From contig JABAAV010000003.1 of assembly GCA_014238595.1 (NCBI GenBank), forward strand, positions 1-48,828: a stretch of 48,828 bases of DNA. Direction: 5' to 3'. Each line of letters begins with the position of its first letter. The stretch's first letter is position 1. The notes beneath the pieces were generated by a model. That model ran no database searches. It saw only the letters and a list, made by a program, of their open reading frames with translations, and had not been told where the DNA came from. Shown here one piece after another: positions 17,132 to 25,455 of this stretch. The DNA is from Myxococcales bacterium (lineage in GTDB: Bacteria > Myxococcota_A > Polyangia > Haliangiales > J016). The position numbers were made by a program, and so were the translations under genes.

Positions 17132-18295
17132 ATGCCTATCACCTCTTCTGAGCGCCTTAAACAATTACCAAAATTTTTATTTGTTCAGATTGATCAACTC
17201 AAATCAGATGCTGTCAAAAAAAATATTGATGTGATTGATCTTGGAGTTGGCGATCCCGATATTCCTACACCACAACCTATTATTGATGCTTTGAAAGAAG
17301 CCGTTCAAGATTCAAAATATCATCGATATCCAAGCCATTTGGGTATGCCTTCGTTTCGAGAGGCTGCCGCCAACTATTATCAAAAACATTGGGACGTATC
17401 GCTTGATCCCAACAACGAAGTTCTTGGTTTGATTGGAGCTAAAGAAGGCATTGCTAATTTGCCCGTTAGTCTTGTTAATCCTGATGACATCGTTTTGGTT
17501 CCTGATCCATCATATCCTGTTTATGGATCGAGTACATTGTTAAACGGTGGACATGTGCATCATGTTCCGTTAACACGCCACAACGGATTTCTTCCTGATT
17601 TATCATCGATTCCCAACGATATTTGTCGTCGTGCCAAAATTCTTTGGCTTAATTATCCCAACAACCCAACCGGTGCCATTGCTCCGTTGTCGTTTTATGA
17701 AGATGCGGTTGCATGGGCAAAAAAACATGATGTTGTTTTGGCAAGTGATGCGGCGTATATTGATTTATATTATGGAGAAAAACCACCATCTCTTTTGTCG
17801 GCACAGGGTGCCAAAGATGTTTCCATTGAATTTTATTCATTGTCAAAAACATTCAATATGGCAGGGTGGCGTATCGCATTTGCTTGTGGCAACGCTGAAT
17901 TAATTTCTATGTTAGCCACAGTCAAAACCAATGTTGATTCAGGTCCGTTTGATGCTGTTCAACAAGCCGCCATTGCAGGGTTAACAGGTGATCACTCTAT
18001 GGTCGAAGATATACGAGATGTTTATCGCGAGCGCCGTGATATTTTATGTCAAGGGTTGGTTGATGCAGGGTTTGATCTGTTTTATCCGGATGCAGGGTTA
18101 TACTGTTATGTTGCTGTTCCTCAAGGGGTAACTTCTATGGAATTTACGCGTCAGATTTTAGAACAAGCACATATTGTAACAACACCAGGCAATGGATTTG
18201 GTTCACAGGGAGAAGGCTTTGTTCGGTTTTCATTATGTGAAACCAAAGAACGTTTGATACAAGCCATAGAGCGACTCAAAAACGTCAAACTATAA
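17132..18295 (+). CDS. LL-diaminopimelate aminotransferase-like PLP enzyme
   Basis: A fold-type I aminotransferase with VIDLGVGDPDIPTPQPI near the start, AKEGIANLP, the NYPNNPTG motif and the PLP lysine in SLSKTFNMAGWRIAFACGN. The layout is closest to DapL, which converts tetrahydrodipicolinate directly to LL-diaminopimelate for lysine and peptidoglycan. Other class I aminotransferase activities cannot be excluded. The frame opens at GTG 17117; I chose ATG at 17132, but neither has a clear ribosome binding site. The 260 bp upstream shows no gene. folK follows 3 bp later. Confidence 0.8.
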   Translation: MPITSSERLKQLPKFLFVQIDQLKSDAVKKNIDVIDLGVGDPDIPTPQPIIDALKEAVQDSKYHRYPSHLGMPSFREAAANYYQKHWDVSLDPNNEVLGLIGAKEGIANLPVSLVNPDDIVLVPDPSYPVYGSSTLLNGGHVHHVPLTRHNGFLPDLSSIPNDICRRAKILWLNYPNNPTGAIAPLSFYEDAVAWAKKHDVVLASDAAYIDLYYGEKPPSLLSAQGAKDVSIEFYSLSKTFNMAGWRIAFACGNAELISMLATVKTNVDSGPFDAVQQAAIAGLTGDHSMVEDIRDVYRERRDILCQGLVDAGFDLFYPDAGLYCYVAVPQGVTSMEFTRQILEQAHIVTTPGNGFGSQGEGFVRFSLCETKERLIQAIERLKNVKL

Positions 18296-18298
18296 AAT

Positions 18299-18835
18299 AT
18301 GACCGACCTTGAATCATTTCCGATCTATGTTGGACTTGGTGCTAATATAGGTTCAGATAAAGAAATCTCTGATCGTTTTGATCGTGCGATACAAATAATG
18401 AACACCTTTCCATTTGTTGTTTCTGTCCAAGTCTCTTCGCGATATCAAACAGGTGCCATAGGTGTCGTTCAATCAGATTTTATTAATGCGGTTGCTTGTT
18501 TGTTGGTTAAACAACCGCCTTCTGCCTCTGGTTTTTTGCAACTGCTTTTAAATATAGAAACGAAACTAGGACGTGATAGAACAGACCAAAATTTTATCAA
18601 CAAAGAACCTCGCACGATGGATTTAGATTTATTATTGTTTGGAGAACAGCAAGGTGTTTTTGTGGGGCCACCACTATGTATTGTGCCACATGAAAGATTA
18701 TATCAGCGTGCATTTGCATTGATGCCATTAGGTGAATTATTTGGATATGATAACGTCCTGATGAATACAGGGCTGACCATCAACGAACATCTTGCAACAC
18801 CTGATGTTGCAAAACAAAACATCATTCAACTATGA
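18299..18835 (+). CDS. folK: 2-amino-4-hydroxy-6-hydroxymethyldihydropteridine pyrophosphokinase
   Basis: FolK activates 6-hydroxymethyl-dihydropterin by pyrophosphate transfer from ATP before dihydropteroate synthesis. The 178 residues include VGLGANIGS at the start, the substrate-contacting FINAV, and the signature EPRTMDLDLLLFG, with PHERLYQRAFALMPL. It begins 3 bp after the aminotransferase and its stop overlaps the next start as ATGA, so the three genes probably form one operon. Confidence 0.92.
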   Translation: MTDLESFPIYVGLGANIGSDKEISDRFDRAIQIMNTFPFVVSVQVSSRYQTGAIGVVQSDFINAVACLLVKQPPSASGFLQLLLNIETKLGRDRTDQNFINKEPRTMDLDLLLFGEQQGVFVGPPLCIVPHERLYQRAFALMPLGELFGYDNVLMNTGLTINEHLATPDVAKQNIIQL

Positions 18836-19362
18836 CAACTAAAAATACATTGATTCATCAATCTGCTGTCGTTGATCAAGGTGCAACCCTTGGTAACAAA
18901 ACAGTTGTGTGGCATTTCTCACATGTTCGTGAAGGTGCCATTGTGGGAGATGATTGCATGATTGGACAGGGTTGTTACATTGGCAATGTTGTGTTGGGCG
19001 ATGGTGTTCGTGTTCAAAACAATGTTTCGATTTACGATGGTGTGACATTGTCGGACAATGTTTTTGTGGGACCTTCTGTCACCTTTACCAATGTTAACAG
19101 ACCTCGTGCCGCATACAAAACGAATCATCGTGAACAAACAATGATTGAACAAGGTGTCACGATTGGCGCGAATGCCACGATTATTTGTGGTGTCACGATT
19201 GGCGCATATGCGTTTATTGCAGCAGGCGCGGTGATCACCAGTAATGTTTCTTCCCATGCGTTAATGATGGGGGTTCCTGCAAAACAAACAGGATGGGTGT
19301 GTGTGTGTGGCAAGGAGCGTCAAACACAACCAACACAAGATCAAGTACAGTGTCTTTGTTAA
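18832..19362 (+). CDS. Left-handed beta-helix sugar N-acetyltransferase (WbpD/WlbB-like)
   Basis: The 176 residues are mostly hexapeptide repeats of a left-handed beta-helix acyltransferase. Segments VVWHFSHVREGA, VQNNVSIYDGV and VFVGPSVTFTNVNRPRA match the WbpD/WlbB group, which acetylates the 3-amino group of UDP-2-acetamido-3-amino-glucuronate for surface polysaccharides. The C-terminus has a Cys pair (CVCGKERQ). The exact sugar substrate is inferred from family only; no partner glycan genes are adjacent. It overlaps folK by 4 bp. Confidence 0.85.
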   Translation: MTTKNTLIHQSAVVDQGATLGNKTVVWHFSHVREGAIVGDDCMIGQGCYIGNVVLGDGVRVQNNVSIYDGVTLSDNVFVGPSVTFTNVNRPRAAYKTNHREQTMIEQGVTIGANATIICGVTIGAYAFIAAGAVITSNVSSHALMMGVPAKQTGWVCVCGKERQTQPTQDQVQCLC

Positions 19363-19374
19363 ACAACCGTGTCG

Positions 19375-20538
19375 TTACAGTGAAAAGGTTTCCCATTCAC
19401 CGCGACAAGGCATTGAGAACATAATTTTAATTTGTCGCCGTTTTGGAAAAAGCAACATAGAACAAGTTGTTCGAAATGGATCACCATGCATACAAATGGT
19501 GTTGTTGTTTCCATTGAGTGAGCCATTGTGATCAGACAAGATATTATGAAGATCAGATTCTTTAAAAACCTTAATGGGGTTTGTTAATTCTCTGAGACGG
19601 TCTTGACGCAGTAACGATGATTCCATGACATGAAAGCCACGGAGTTTTTTTGGAAGCAGCCGTGATAATGTTGTGTCGTGAGGTAAATCTATTTTGTGCA
19701 TTTCATCGGTAATGGCATGGTTGGTTTGAAAAAACATATCATTGTGATCTCGAATATTACGTACAGACATATGTTGAGGCGAGAGTTCTACAATAGCAAT
19801 GTCTCCAGTTGCATCGGCAAATGTTAGAATAGATGATCCCATTTTTGGACGATCATTTAAATGGTTCAGTGCCTCTTGGGTTGTTTTACATTTTTCTAAA
19901 ATTTCTTGAACAAGAAACGTCAAAGGAATACAGCCTGTTGCTTCTTCATGAAAAAAACCATAATTATATGTCACAGCAAGACCATCTTCGTTGATGCCTT
20001 CATGTGATCCTGTCATTGGTGTTGCTGTGACATCAATGGAATGTGCTTTGCCATATGGTTTGCTTTTGCGGAGCAAATACATGTGTTTAGCAATATCTGT
20101 GTAATCAAAGTTTTTAGCGATGACAGGTTCGTTGGTTTCAAAGCGTGTATTGGCAATAGCCAATGTAGAACAGCCTCCTAAAACTCGTGTAGAGAGTTTC
20201 GGTTGAGAAAAATTATTCATCATTGTTTCGATGGCAGGAATAATAAACAACATAGAGAGAGGTACTTTGGCTCCATCGGCAATACCTTGAGTGCGCTCGA
20301 ACATTCGCGGATAGTAATGGGTAAGATCATCTCGTATCCAATGCTCCCCATATTTACCGACAGCATATGACAGTAATTGTTTTCCACTATTGAAGGCAGG
20401 GAATGGTAAGCCTGAAATTGTTTTTGTAAGATCAAACAATAAATCGACAATTTCCTGAGAAGCATTTTCTATCTGTTTGCCTTGGATATGTCCCATTTCA
20501 TAAGGCATATGAGTGCATTCTAAAAAAGGAATCGGCAT
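19375..20538 (-). CDS. C45-family (acyl-CoA:6-APA acyltransferase-like) Ntn hydrolase
   Basis: The 387 residues match the peptidase C45 / acyl-CoA:6-aminopenicillanic acid acyltransferase-like family. The expected self-cleavage site leaves an N-terminal nucleophile at C123 in LGGCSTLAIAN. Downstream, AKNFDYTD, GINEDGLAVTYNYGF and QTNHA are typical. Members hydrolyse or transfer acyl amides; the substrate here is unknown, and antibiotic synthesis should not be assumed. It converges on the acetyltransferase gene with a 12-bp gap. No signal peptide is seen. Confidence 0.82.
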   Translation of the reverse strand: MPIPFLECTHMPYEMGHIQGKQIENASQEIVDLLFDLTKTISGLPFPAFNSGKQLLSYAVGKYGEHWIRDDLTHYYPRMFERTQGIADGAKVPLSMLFIIPAIETMMNNFSQPKLSTRVLGGCSTLAIANTRFETNEPVIAKNFDYTDIAKHMYLLRKSKPYGKAHSIDVTATPMTGSHEGINEDGLAVTYNYGFFHEEATGCIPLTFLVQEILEKCKTTQEALNHLNDRPKMGSSILTFADATGDIAIVELSPQHMSVRNIRDHNDMFFQTNHAITDEMHKIDLPHDTTLSRLLPKKLRGFHVMESSLLRQDRLRELTNPIKVFKESDLHNILSDHNGSLNGNNNTICMHGDPFRTTCSMLLFPKRRQIKIMFSMPCRGEWETFSL

Positions 20539-20573
20539 GGGAGTTATCTTCTTTGCTTCGTATGGTTGTTGAT

Positions 20574-20600
20574 CTGCATCATTATATAAGAATGATGCAG
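20574..20600. terminator. Inverted repeat between the importer operon and the C45 gene
   Basis: Perfect 10-bp arms CTGCATCATT and AATGATGCAG around a 7-nt loop lie between the end of the permease gene (20653) and the start of the C45 gene (20538), both minus strand. No strong T-run follows, so it is either a weak terminator or an operator for the C45 gene. Confidence 0.45.
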
Positions 20601-20652
20601 TTTACGCAGATGCGCTTACAGTAGCAACAAAACATTGGTGTCGTTATCACGA

Positions 20653-21675
20653 TTAATTACTCCAGATTTTGTTTGGAAGACGTGCAAGTAAAACCAAAAA
20701 GAATGGACCGCCCAAAAGTGCCGTTATAATACCGACAGGTATTTCTGCGGGCATAAAAATCAGTCGTGCCAATGTATCGCAAAAAACAACAAAACCTGCT
20801 CCAAAAATAATGCATACAGGTAATAGTTTTCGTTGGTCAGGTCCTACAATGCCTCGCAACCAATGCGGAATGACAAGACCCACAAAACCAATAGGTCCGG
20901 CAATAGCAATGCTGCTCCCTACGATTAAAGACACTGCAAAAAAAACCCAAAACCTTGTTTTGGCGGGTGAAAAACCTAACATCGCTGTCGCAGTTGTACC
21001 TGCACTTAATGTGTTGATGGGGCGTGCGAAATAAAACAATAACCCAAGTCCTATCATGATAGGGACTAACGATTGTGTAATAGCTTGGTACCCTGTGACA
21101 TCTAACCCTCCCATCATCCAATGGACAAAGCGATAAATTTCAGAAAAACTTGCTGTGTATTGAATGAGCAATGTTGCTGCACCACAAAACAATGAAATCG
21201 TGATGCCGGCTAGAATAAGAGAATTTCCTGAAAGCGATCGTTTGTATGTTGCAAGATATGTGATTAATCCCATTGTTGTCATGGCACCAAGCATTGCAGC
21301 GATACCGACACTATTGATGCCCCATATATGATCAATGCCCCATCGAATGGTAGCTAATGCTGCCAAAGAAGCACCTGATGAAATGCCTAATGTATAGGGT
21401 TCTGCAAGAGGATTTCGAAGTATAGCTTGGAGTGCACTACCGGCCGCTGCTAAAGATGCTCCAACAAGTGCCCCTGCAAAAACGCGTGGAAGTCGCAAAA
21501 GAAAAAAGCGCGAAGCTTGGGTTGGTTCTTGTGTTAATCCTGAAATAACATCAGCAATTGATAACAAGGCTAAGCCTTCCCCTGTGACAGGATCGATTCC
21601 GATCAGAGGTACTACCCCACACATGATGACAGTCATGAGGCTAAGAAAAACAACAACTATGGTTCGAAATGACAT
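20653..21675 (-). CDS. FecCD/BtuC-type ABC importer permease
   Basis: This 340-residue, highly hydrophobic protein (about ten membrane helices) belongs to the FecCD family that moves iron-siderophores, heme or cobalamin. Signatures include LLRLPRVFAGALVGASLAAA, NPLAEPYTLGISSGASL and the cytoplasmic coupling segment with GPIGFVGLVIPHWLRG. It forms a pair with the ATPase just upstream (9-bp gap). No substrate-binding protein is encoded next to it, so the substrate cannot be read from sequence; cobalamin is a guess supported by the B12-linked epimerase gene elsewhere in the window. Confidence 0.88.
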   Translation of the reverse strand: MSFRTIVVVFLSLMTVIMCGVVPLIGIDPVTGEGLALLSIADVISGLTQEPTQASRFFLLRLPRVFAGALVGASLAAAGSALQAILRNPLAEPYTLGISSGASLAALATIRWGIDHIWGINSVGIAAMLGAMTTMGLITYLATYKRSLSGNSLILAGITISLFCGAATLLIQYTASFSEIYRFVHWMMGGLDVTGYQAITQSLVPIMIGLGLLFYFARPINTLSAGTTATAMLGFSPAKTRFWVFFAVSLIVGSSIAIAGPIGFVGLVIPHWLRGIVGPDQRKLLPVCIIFGAGFVVFCDTLARLIFMPAEIPVGIITALLGGPFFLVLLARLPNKIWSN

Positions 21676-21684
21676 GAGACTAGA

Positions 21685-22452
21685 TTACCAAGGCATCACA
21701 AATGGTTGATTGTTTTTCGGTAACGTACTGATATGCAATGTTGTATCCAATGCTGTTTCGGCTTCGGAGGATGAAAGAACAGAGAGTGGATCACCATCAA
21801 GACAAATGGTTTGATCATGAAGTAATATAACACGATCAGCAAAGCGACTTGCTAACGTTAGATCATGTGTTGTTATCAATGCTGTACGGTTTTTTGTGCG
21901 AACTTGGTTTTGAATTGTAGAAAACAATGTAATGGCATGGGATGGATCAAGAGATGCTGTTGGTTCATCAAAGAATAATAGTGGTGTGTTTTGACAAAAG
22001 GCTTGAGCCAATAACACACGACGTTGTTCTCCTGTGGAAAGTTGTGTAAAAGATTTGTCTGCAAACACATCAACATGACATTGAGTCATGGCTTGGTTGG
22101 CTAGCGCGAGATCTTCTTTGCTTGTTGAAGCGAGCCATGTTGTAAAGGGATACCGTCCCATCATCACAATGTCTTTAACGGGAAATGGCATTGTCATAAT
22201 ATAATTTTGGGATAAAAATGAAATTTGTTGAGCTATATCACGACGAGACAAGGTTGTGATTGATTGGTCATTGAGTGTAATCGTTCCTTGAAAGGGTGTC
22301 AGAAGACCAGCAAACAAACTAAGAAGCGTTGTTTTGCCTGATCCATTGGCGCCAACCAAACAAACCAATTCTCCTGGACACAGTGAGAGTGAAACATCAT
22401 GAAGAATGGTCTGATGTTGATACGAAAACGAAAGGTTCTTTGCAACAATCAT
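21685..22452 (-). CDS. FecE/BtuD-type ABC importer ATPase
   Basis: The 255 residues contain Walker A LVGANGSGKTTLLS, the signature LSTGEQRRVLLAQAF, Walker B LLFFDEPTASLD and the switch histidine in LITTHDLTLA. Size and the paired FecCD permease place it among siderophore/cobalamin importers. It lies 9 bp from thiD upstream and 9 bp from the permease downstream, so thiD, the ATPase and the permease are likely one transcript. Confidence 0.9.
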   Translation of the reverse strand: MIVAKNLSFSYQHQTILHDVSLSLCPGELVCLVGANGSGKTTLLSLFAGLLTPFQGTITLNDQSITTLSRRDIAQQISFLSQNYIMTMPFPVKDIVMMGRYPFTTWLASTSKEDLALANQAMTQCHVDVFADKSFTQLSTGEQRRVLLAQAFCQNTPLLFFDEPTASLDPSHAITLFSTIQNQVRTKNRTALITTHDLTLASRFADRVILLHDQTICLDGDPLSVLSSSEAETALDTTLHISTLPKNNQPFVMPW

Positions 22453-22461
22453 GACACTAGA

Positions 22462-23310
22462 TTACACAATAGAAGGACGACCATGGTTGTTGAGAAACAC
22501 AGGGGAAGATAGTTGTTGATGAACAAATTGCTTTGCTGCCAAAGCAGCATCAATAAGTGGGATGTTGTTGATAAGATAACATCCTAACGCTGTAGACAAT
22601 GCACATCCTGTACCATGTATATCATGTGTCACTGCAATGTGAGGCAACGAAAGAGGTGTGGTCGCTGTTTTTGTGATTAAAAAATCGGTGGCTTGTGTGG
22701 TTAGATGGGATGAATCATTTCCGCCTTTGATTAACACCGCATGAAGCCCTTGAGACAGCAGAGTTTCTCCCATAGATTTAATCATGTCATCAGTGATGTC
22801 AGCGTGAGATGACGGCGGTACTGCACAGAGACGATGGGCTTCATGACTGTTGGGTGTGAGTATAATTTGATGGTTTGGTAAGCTTTTCGTTAATGTTGCA
22901 ATCATCTGTGTTGGATCATCGATATAAAAAACAGTGTCACCCAATGTTGGTGCAAGCACTGGATCCCAAACAATAGGAACTGTTGATGGAAGTTTTTGGA
23001 GTGACTGTACAATGGCTTCTAAAATTGTGTCGTTAGGGATCATGCCTATTTTGACAGCAGCAATTGTTAAATCATCACACAAGGCAGTGACTTGTTGCAC
23101 AAGGTGTTCAGGATTTGAAGGTGTTATTGTTTTGACACCTTGTGTTGTTTGTACCGTGGTTGCTGTCAATGTTCCGACAGGACGAATCTGATGAGCATGT
23201 GCCACCGTTAAATCGGCAATAAATCCTGCACCGCCTGATGGATCAAGCCCCGAGAGAATTAACAAGTTCGGTAAAAAGGTGTGTTTAGATGTAGCGGTAT
23301 ATGTCGACAT
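22462..23310 (-). CDS. thiD: Hydroxymethylpyrimidine/phosphomethylpyrimidine kinase
   Basis: ThiD phosphorylates the pyrimidine half of thiamine twice. The 282 residues show the ribokinase-fold signatures ILSGLDPSGGAGFIADL near the start, WDPVLAPTLGD, LTPNSHEA and the anion-hole motif DIHGTGCALSTALG. It is first in an apparent operon with the importer pair, which hints at salvage of a vitamin or precursor. I saw no TPP riboswitch in the roughly 190 bp before it. Confidence 0.92.
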   Translation of the reverse strand: MSTYTATSKHTFLPNLLILSGLDPSGGAGFIADLTVAHAHQIRPVGTLTATTVQTTQGVKTITPSNPEHLVQQVTALCDDLTIAAVKIGMIPNDTILEAIVQSLQKLPSTVPIVWDPVLAPTLGDTVFYIDDPTQMIATLTKSLPNHQIILTPNSHEAHRLCAVPPSSHADITDDMIKSMGETLLSQGLHAVLIKGGNDSSHLTTQATDFLITKTATTPLSLPHIAVTHDIHGTGCALSTALGCYLINNIPLIDAALAAKQFVHQQLSSPVFLNNHGRPSIV

Positions 23311-23502
23311 GGCTGAAACGATTGAAATTCTCTTCTATCAAAGACGACATCGATAAAAAAACCAAGACAAACAACAGTAGAAATGCGTCAAAAATACTAT
23401 AGAAGGCACAAGAATCACCAAAGCAAAAGTCACTGTATGAAGACTTGCAAGAACACAAAAGATAACGCATCATCCGCTGTTGATAGGAGTGAAGAAACAC
23501 TG

Positions 23503-24321
23503 ATGACCACCGAAAAAAATGCCACACAACAGCCTGTTCTTTTGGAAAAAAAAGATTATGTAGCTACGATCACTCTCAATCAACCGGATAAGCGTAATGC
23601 CATGACACCAGAGTTGCTTACGGGATTTTCTGAAAAAGTTCGAGATGTTCGAGATGATACTGAGATGCGCGTTTTGATTATTCGTGGCGTGGGTCGCTTT
23701 TTTTGTACAGGGGCGAGTTTTGGAAATTCTATCCCTGAAATGGCGGTAACCACTGTGCCTGGTGTGTTAGGGCAATCTAAATCATTGCGCCATTTGTATG
23801 CTTATTTTTTAGATTTGTTGGATGTTGAAATACCTGTCATTGCACAGATTAATGGACATGCCATTGGCGGTGGATTGGGTTTAGCGTTGGCCTGTGATTT
23901 TCGTATTGTATCAAAGCAAGCGAAAATAGGTGCCAACTTTGTACGACTCGGGTTGTCTCCAGGAATGGCGACGAGTTATTTGTTACCACGTCTGATTGGA
24001 ATTCCTCGTGCCGCAGAGCTTTTATTAACGGGACGTATCATTAACGGAGAAGAAGCCTATAATATGGGAATGATGCATTCAGTGTCCGATGAGAATGCTG
24101 TTGCTACCTGTGTTGATCAATTAAAACAAGAGATCTTGATGGCAGCACCTTTGGCCGTGCGTCTTGCGAAAAAAGCGATGTACCAAAGTATGGATTTCAA
24201 TCCCAGAGATCATCTTTTATTTGAATCATTTTGTCAGTCAGCATCAACTCAAACCAAAGATATGCGTGAAGGTATTATGGCAGCAATGGAAAAACGCGAA
24301 CCCGAGTTTAAAGGAAAATAA
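23503..24321 (+). CDS. Crotonase-fold (enoyl-CoA hydratase/isomerase family) protein
   Basis: The 272 residues have the crotonase fold: NQPDKRNAMTPELL, oxyanion-hole segments FFCTGASF and GHAIGGGLGLALACD. The two hydratase glutamates are absent: GGGCE reads GGGLG, and the QPE position reads NFV. A simple enoyl-CoA hydratase is therefore unlikely; an isomerase, hydrolase or other crotonase reaction is possible. An upstream in-frame ATG at 23383 adds a basic stretch, but ATG 23503 follows AGGAG at 23485-23489. Acyl-CoA dehydrogenase genes follow from 24328. Confidence 0.85.
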   Translation: MTTEKNATQQPVLLEKKDYVATITLNQPDKRNAMTPELLTGFSEKVRDVRDDTEMRVLIIRGVGRFFCTGASFGNSIPEMAVTTVPGVLGQSKSLRHLYAYFLDLLDVEIPVIAQINGHAIGGGLGLALACDFRIVSKQAKIGANFVRLGLSPGMATSYLLPRLIGIPRAAELLLTGRIINGEEAYNMGMMHSVSDENAVATCVDQLKQEILMAAPLAVRLAKKAMYQSMDFNPRDHLLFESFCQSASTQTKDMREGIMAAMEKREPEFKGK

Positions 24322-24327
24322 ACAACG

Positions 24328-25413
24328 ATGTTTACTTTTTCCTTAACAGAAGAACAAGAACTGATTGCTAAATCAGCCCATGAATTTGCTCAAGAACAAC
24401 TGCTACCGCATTGTCGTGAGATGGAAAAAAAACATGTGTTATCTGAAGCACTGCGCGCACAATACGATACCCTTGGTTTTTCGGGTGCAGAAATTCCATC
24501 TCATATAGGTGGACTGGATCTTTCACCATTGGATCGAATGTTGTTGTTGCACAATCTTGCACAAGGAGATGTTGCAGTAACGTTAGCCTTTGATGGATTA
24601 GGTCCTGCTATTTATCCCCTTCTTGAATCTCAAGATAATCAAGAACAATGCTATAAAATACTTTCTTCAAAACAAGGTCGTGGTTGGGTCGTGTTTGATG
24701 ATGAAGAACGTTTTACCATCAAAGATGGAAAAATCACGGGTGTTTTCCCATGGGTTCCTGCCAATGAACTTGCTGTTTTTATTGTTATACAGGGTCAGAC
24801 GATGACCGTTATTGATCAAGGGATGGCTATGGAAAAAGTCATTCCTCAAGCATTGCATGCCGCAGGATCATCAGAAATTACACTAGATGCCCCCATTGTT
24901 TTTTCAGAAACATTGACACAAAAAGCCTACGCTAAAATAGTGGCACGACTTCGTCTTTATGTGGCATCTCTGATGACTGGTGTAGCAACAGTATCACTTA
25001 AATATGCAATGGATTATACACAAAACAGAATTGCATTTGGGTTACCTATTGCACATCACCAAGGTGTTGCGTTTTTGTTTTCAGAATTAGCTGTCAATTT
25101 AGATGCCGCTAAAATGTCATGTTGGCGATTGGCATGGGCATTGACACAAGACGGTGATCCAACAGAAGCAGGTGCCGCAGCAATGATTCATGCCAGTAAT
25201 AGTGGTGTTGCCATTGGTGAACAATCCGTACAAATGCTTGGTGGTCATGGCTATATGAAAGATTTCCCTGTTGAAAAATGGATGCGCGAAATCAAAACAT
25301 TAGCGCAATTATGGGGTGGTTCAATGGCGGCTATTGATGATTCATCGAAGCAGTTGCAGGCATTAACAGGGCATGTAGGGTTTGCGTTGCCGATGTTTGC
25401 CGATGTTTCATAG
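24328..25413 (+). CDS. Acyl-CoA dehydrogenase family protein lacking the usual catalytic Glu
   Basis: This 361-residue protein is an acyl-CoA dehydrogenase by its N-terminal LTEEQELIAKSAHEFAQEQL, QNRIAFGLPIAHHQGV and LGGHGYMKDFPVEKWMRE. At the place where most family members have YEGT, carrying the catalytic base, it reads LWGG. The preceding ER/RD pair is also altered. It lies 6 bp after the crotonase-like gene and 42 bp before a second, canonical dehydrogenase. It may be the non-catalytic partner of a heteromeric enzyme, or use a base elsewhere. Confidence 0.85.
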   Translation: MFTFSLTEEQELIAKSAHEFAQEQLLPHCREMEKKHVLSEALRAQYDTLGFSGAEIPSHIGGLDLSPLDRMLLLHNLAQGDVAVTLAFDGLGPAIYPLLESQDNQEQCYKILSSKQGRGWVVFDDEERFTIKDGKITGVFPWVPANELAVFIVIQGQTMTVIDQGMAMEKVIPQALHAAGSSEITLDAPIVFSETLTQKAYAKIVARLRLYVASLMTGVATVSLKYAMDYTQNRIAFGLPIAHHQGVAFLFSELAVNLDAAKMSCWRLAWALTQDGDPTEAGAAAMIHASNSGVAIGEQSVQMLGGHGYMKDFPVEKWMREIKTLAQLWGGSMAAIDDSSKQLQALTGHVGFALPMFADVS

Positions 25414-25455
25414 TTCTGTACCAGATCATGATGATAACGATAAAGGAGATCACCG

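Noticed and set aside
23311..23502. A possible TPP riboswitch before thiD (minus strand).
   Set aside because: I saw no CTGAGA or matching ACC...GGA core in this stretch; a covariance search could still find a divergent one.
23383..23502. The N-terminal extension of the crotonase-like protein from ATG 23383.
   Set aside because: The 40 extra residues are low-complexity and basic, and the family N-terminus begins after ATG 23503, which has AGGAG upstream.
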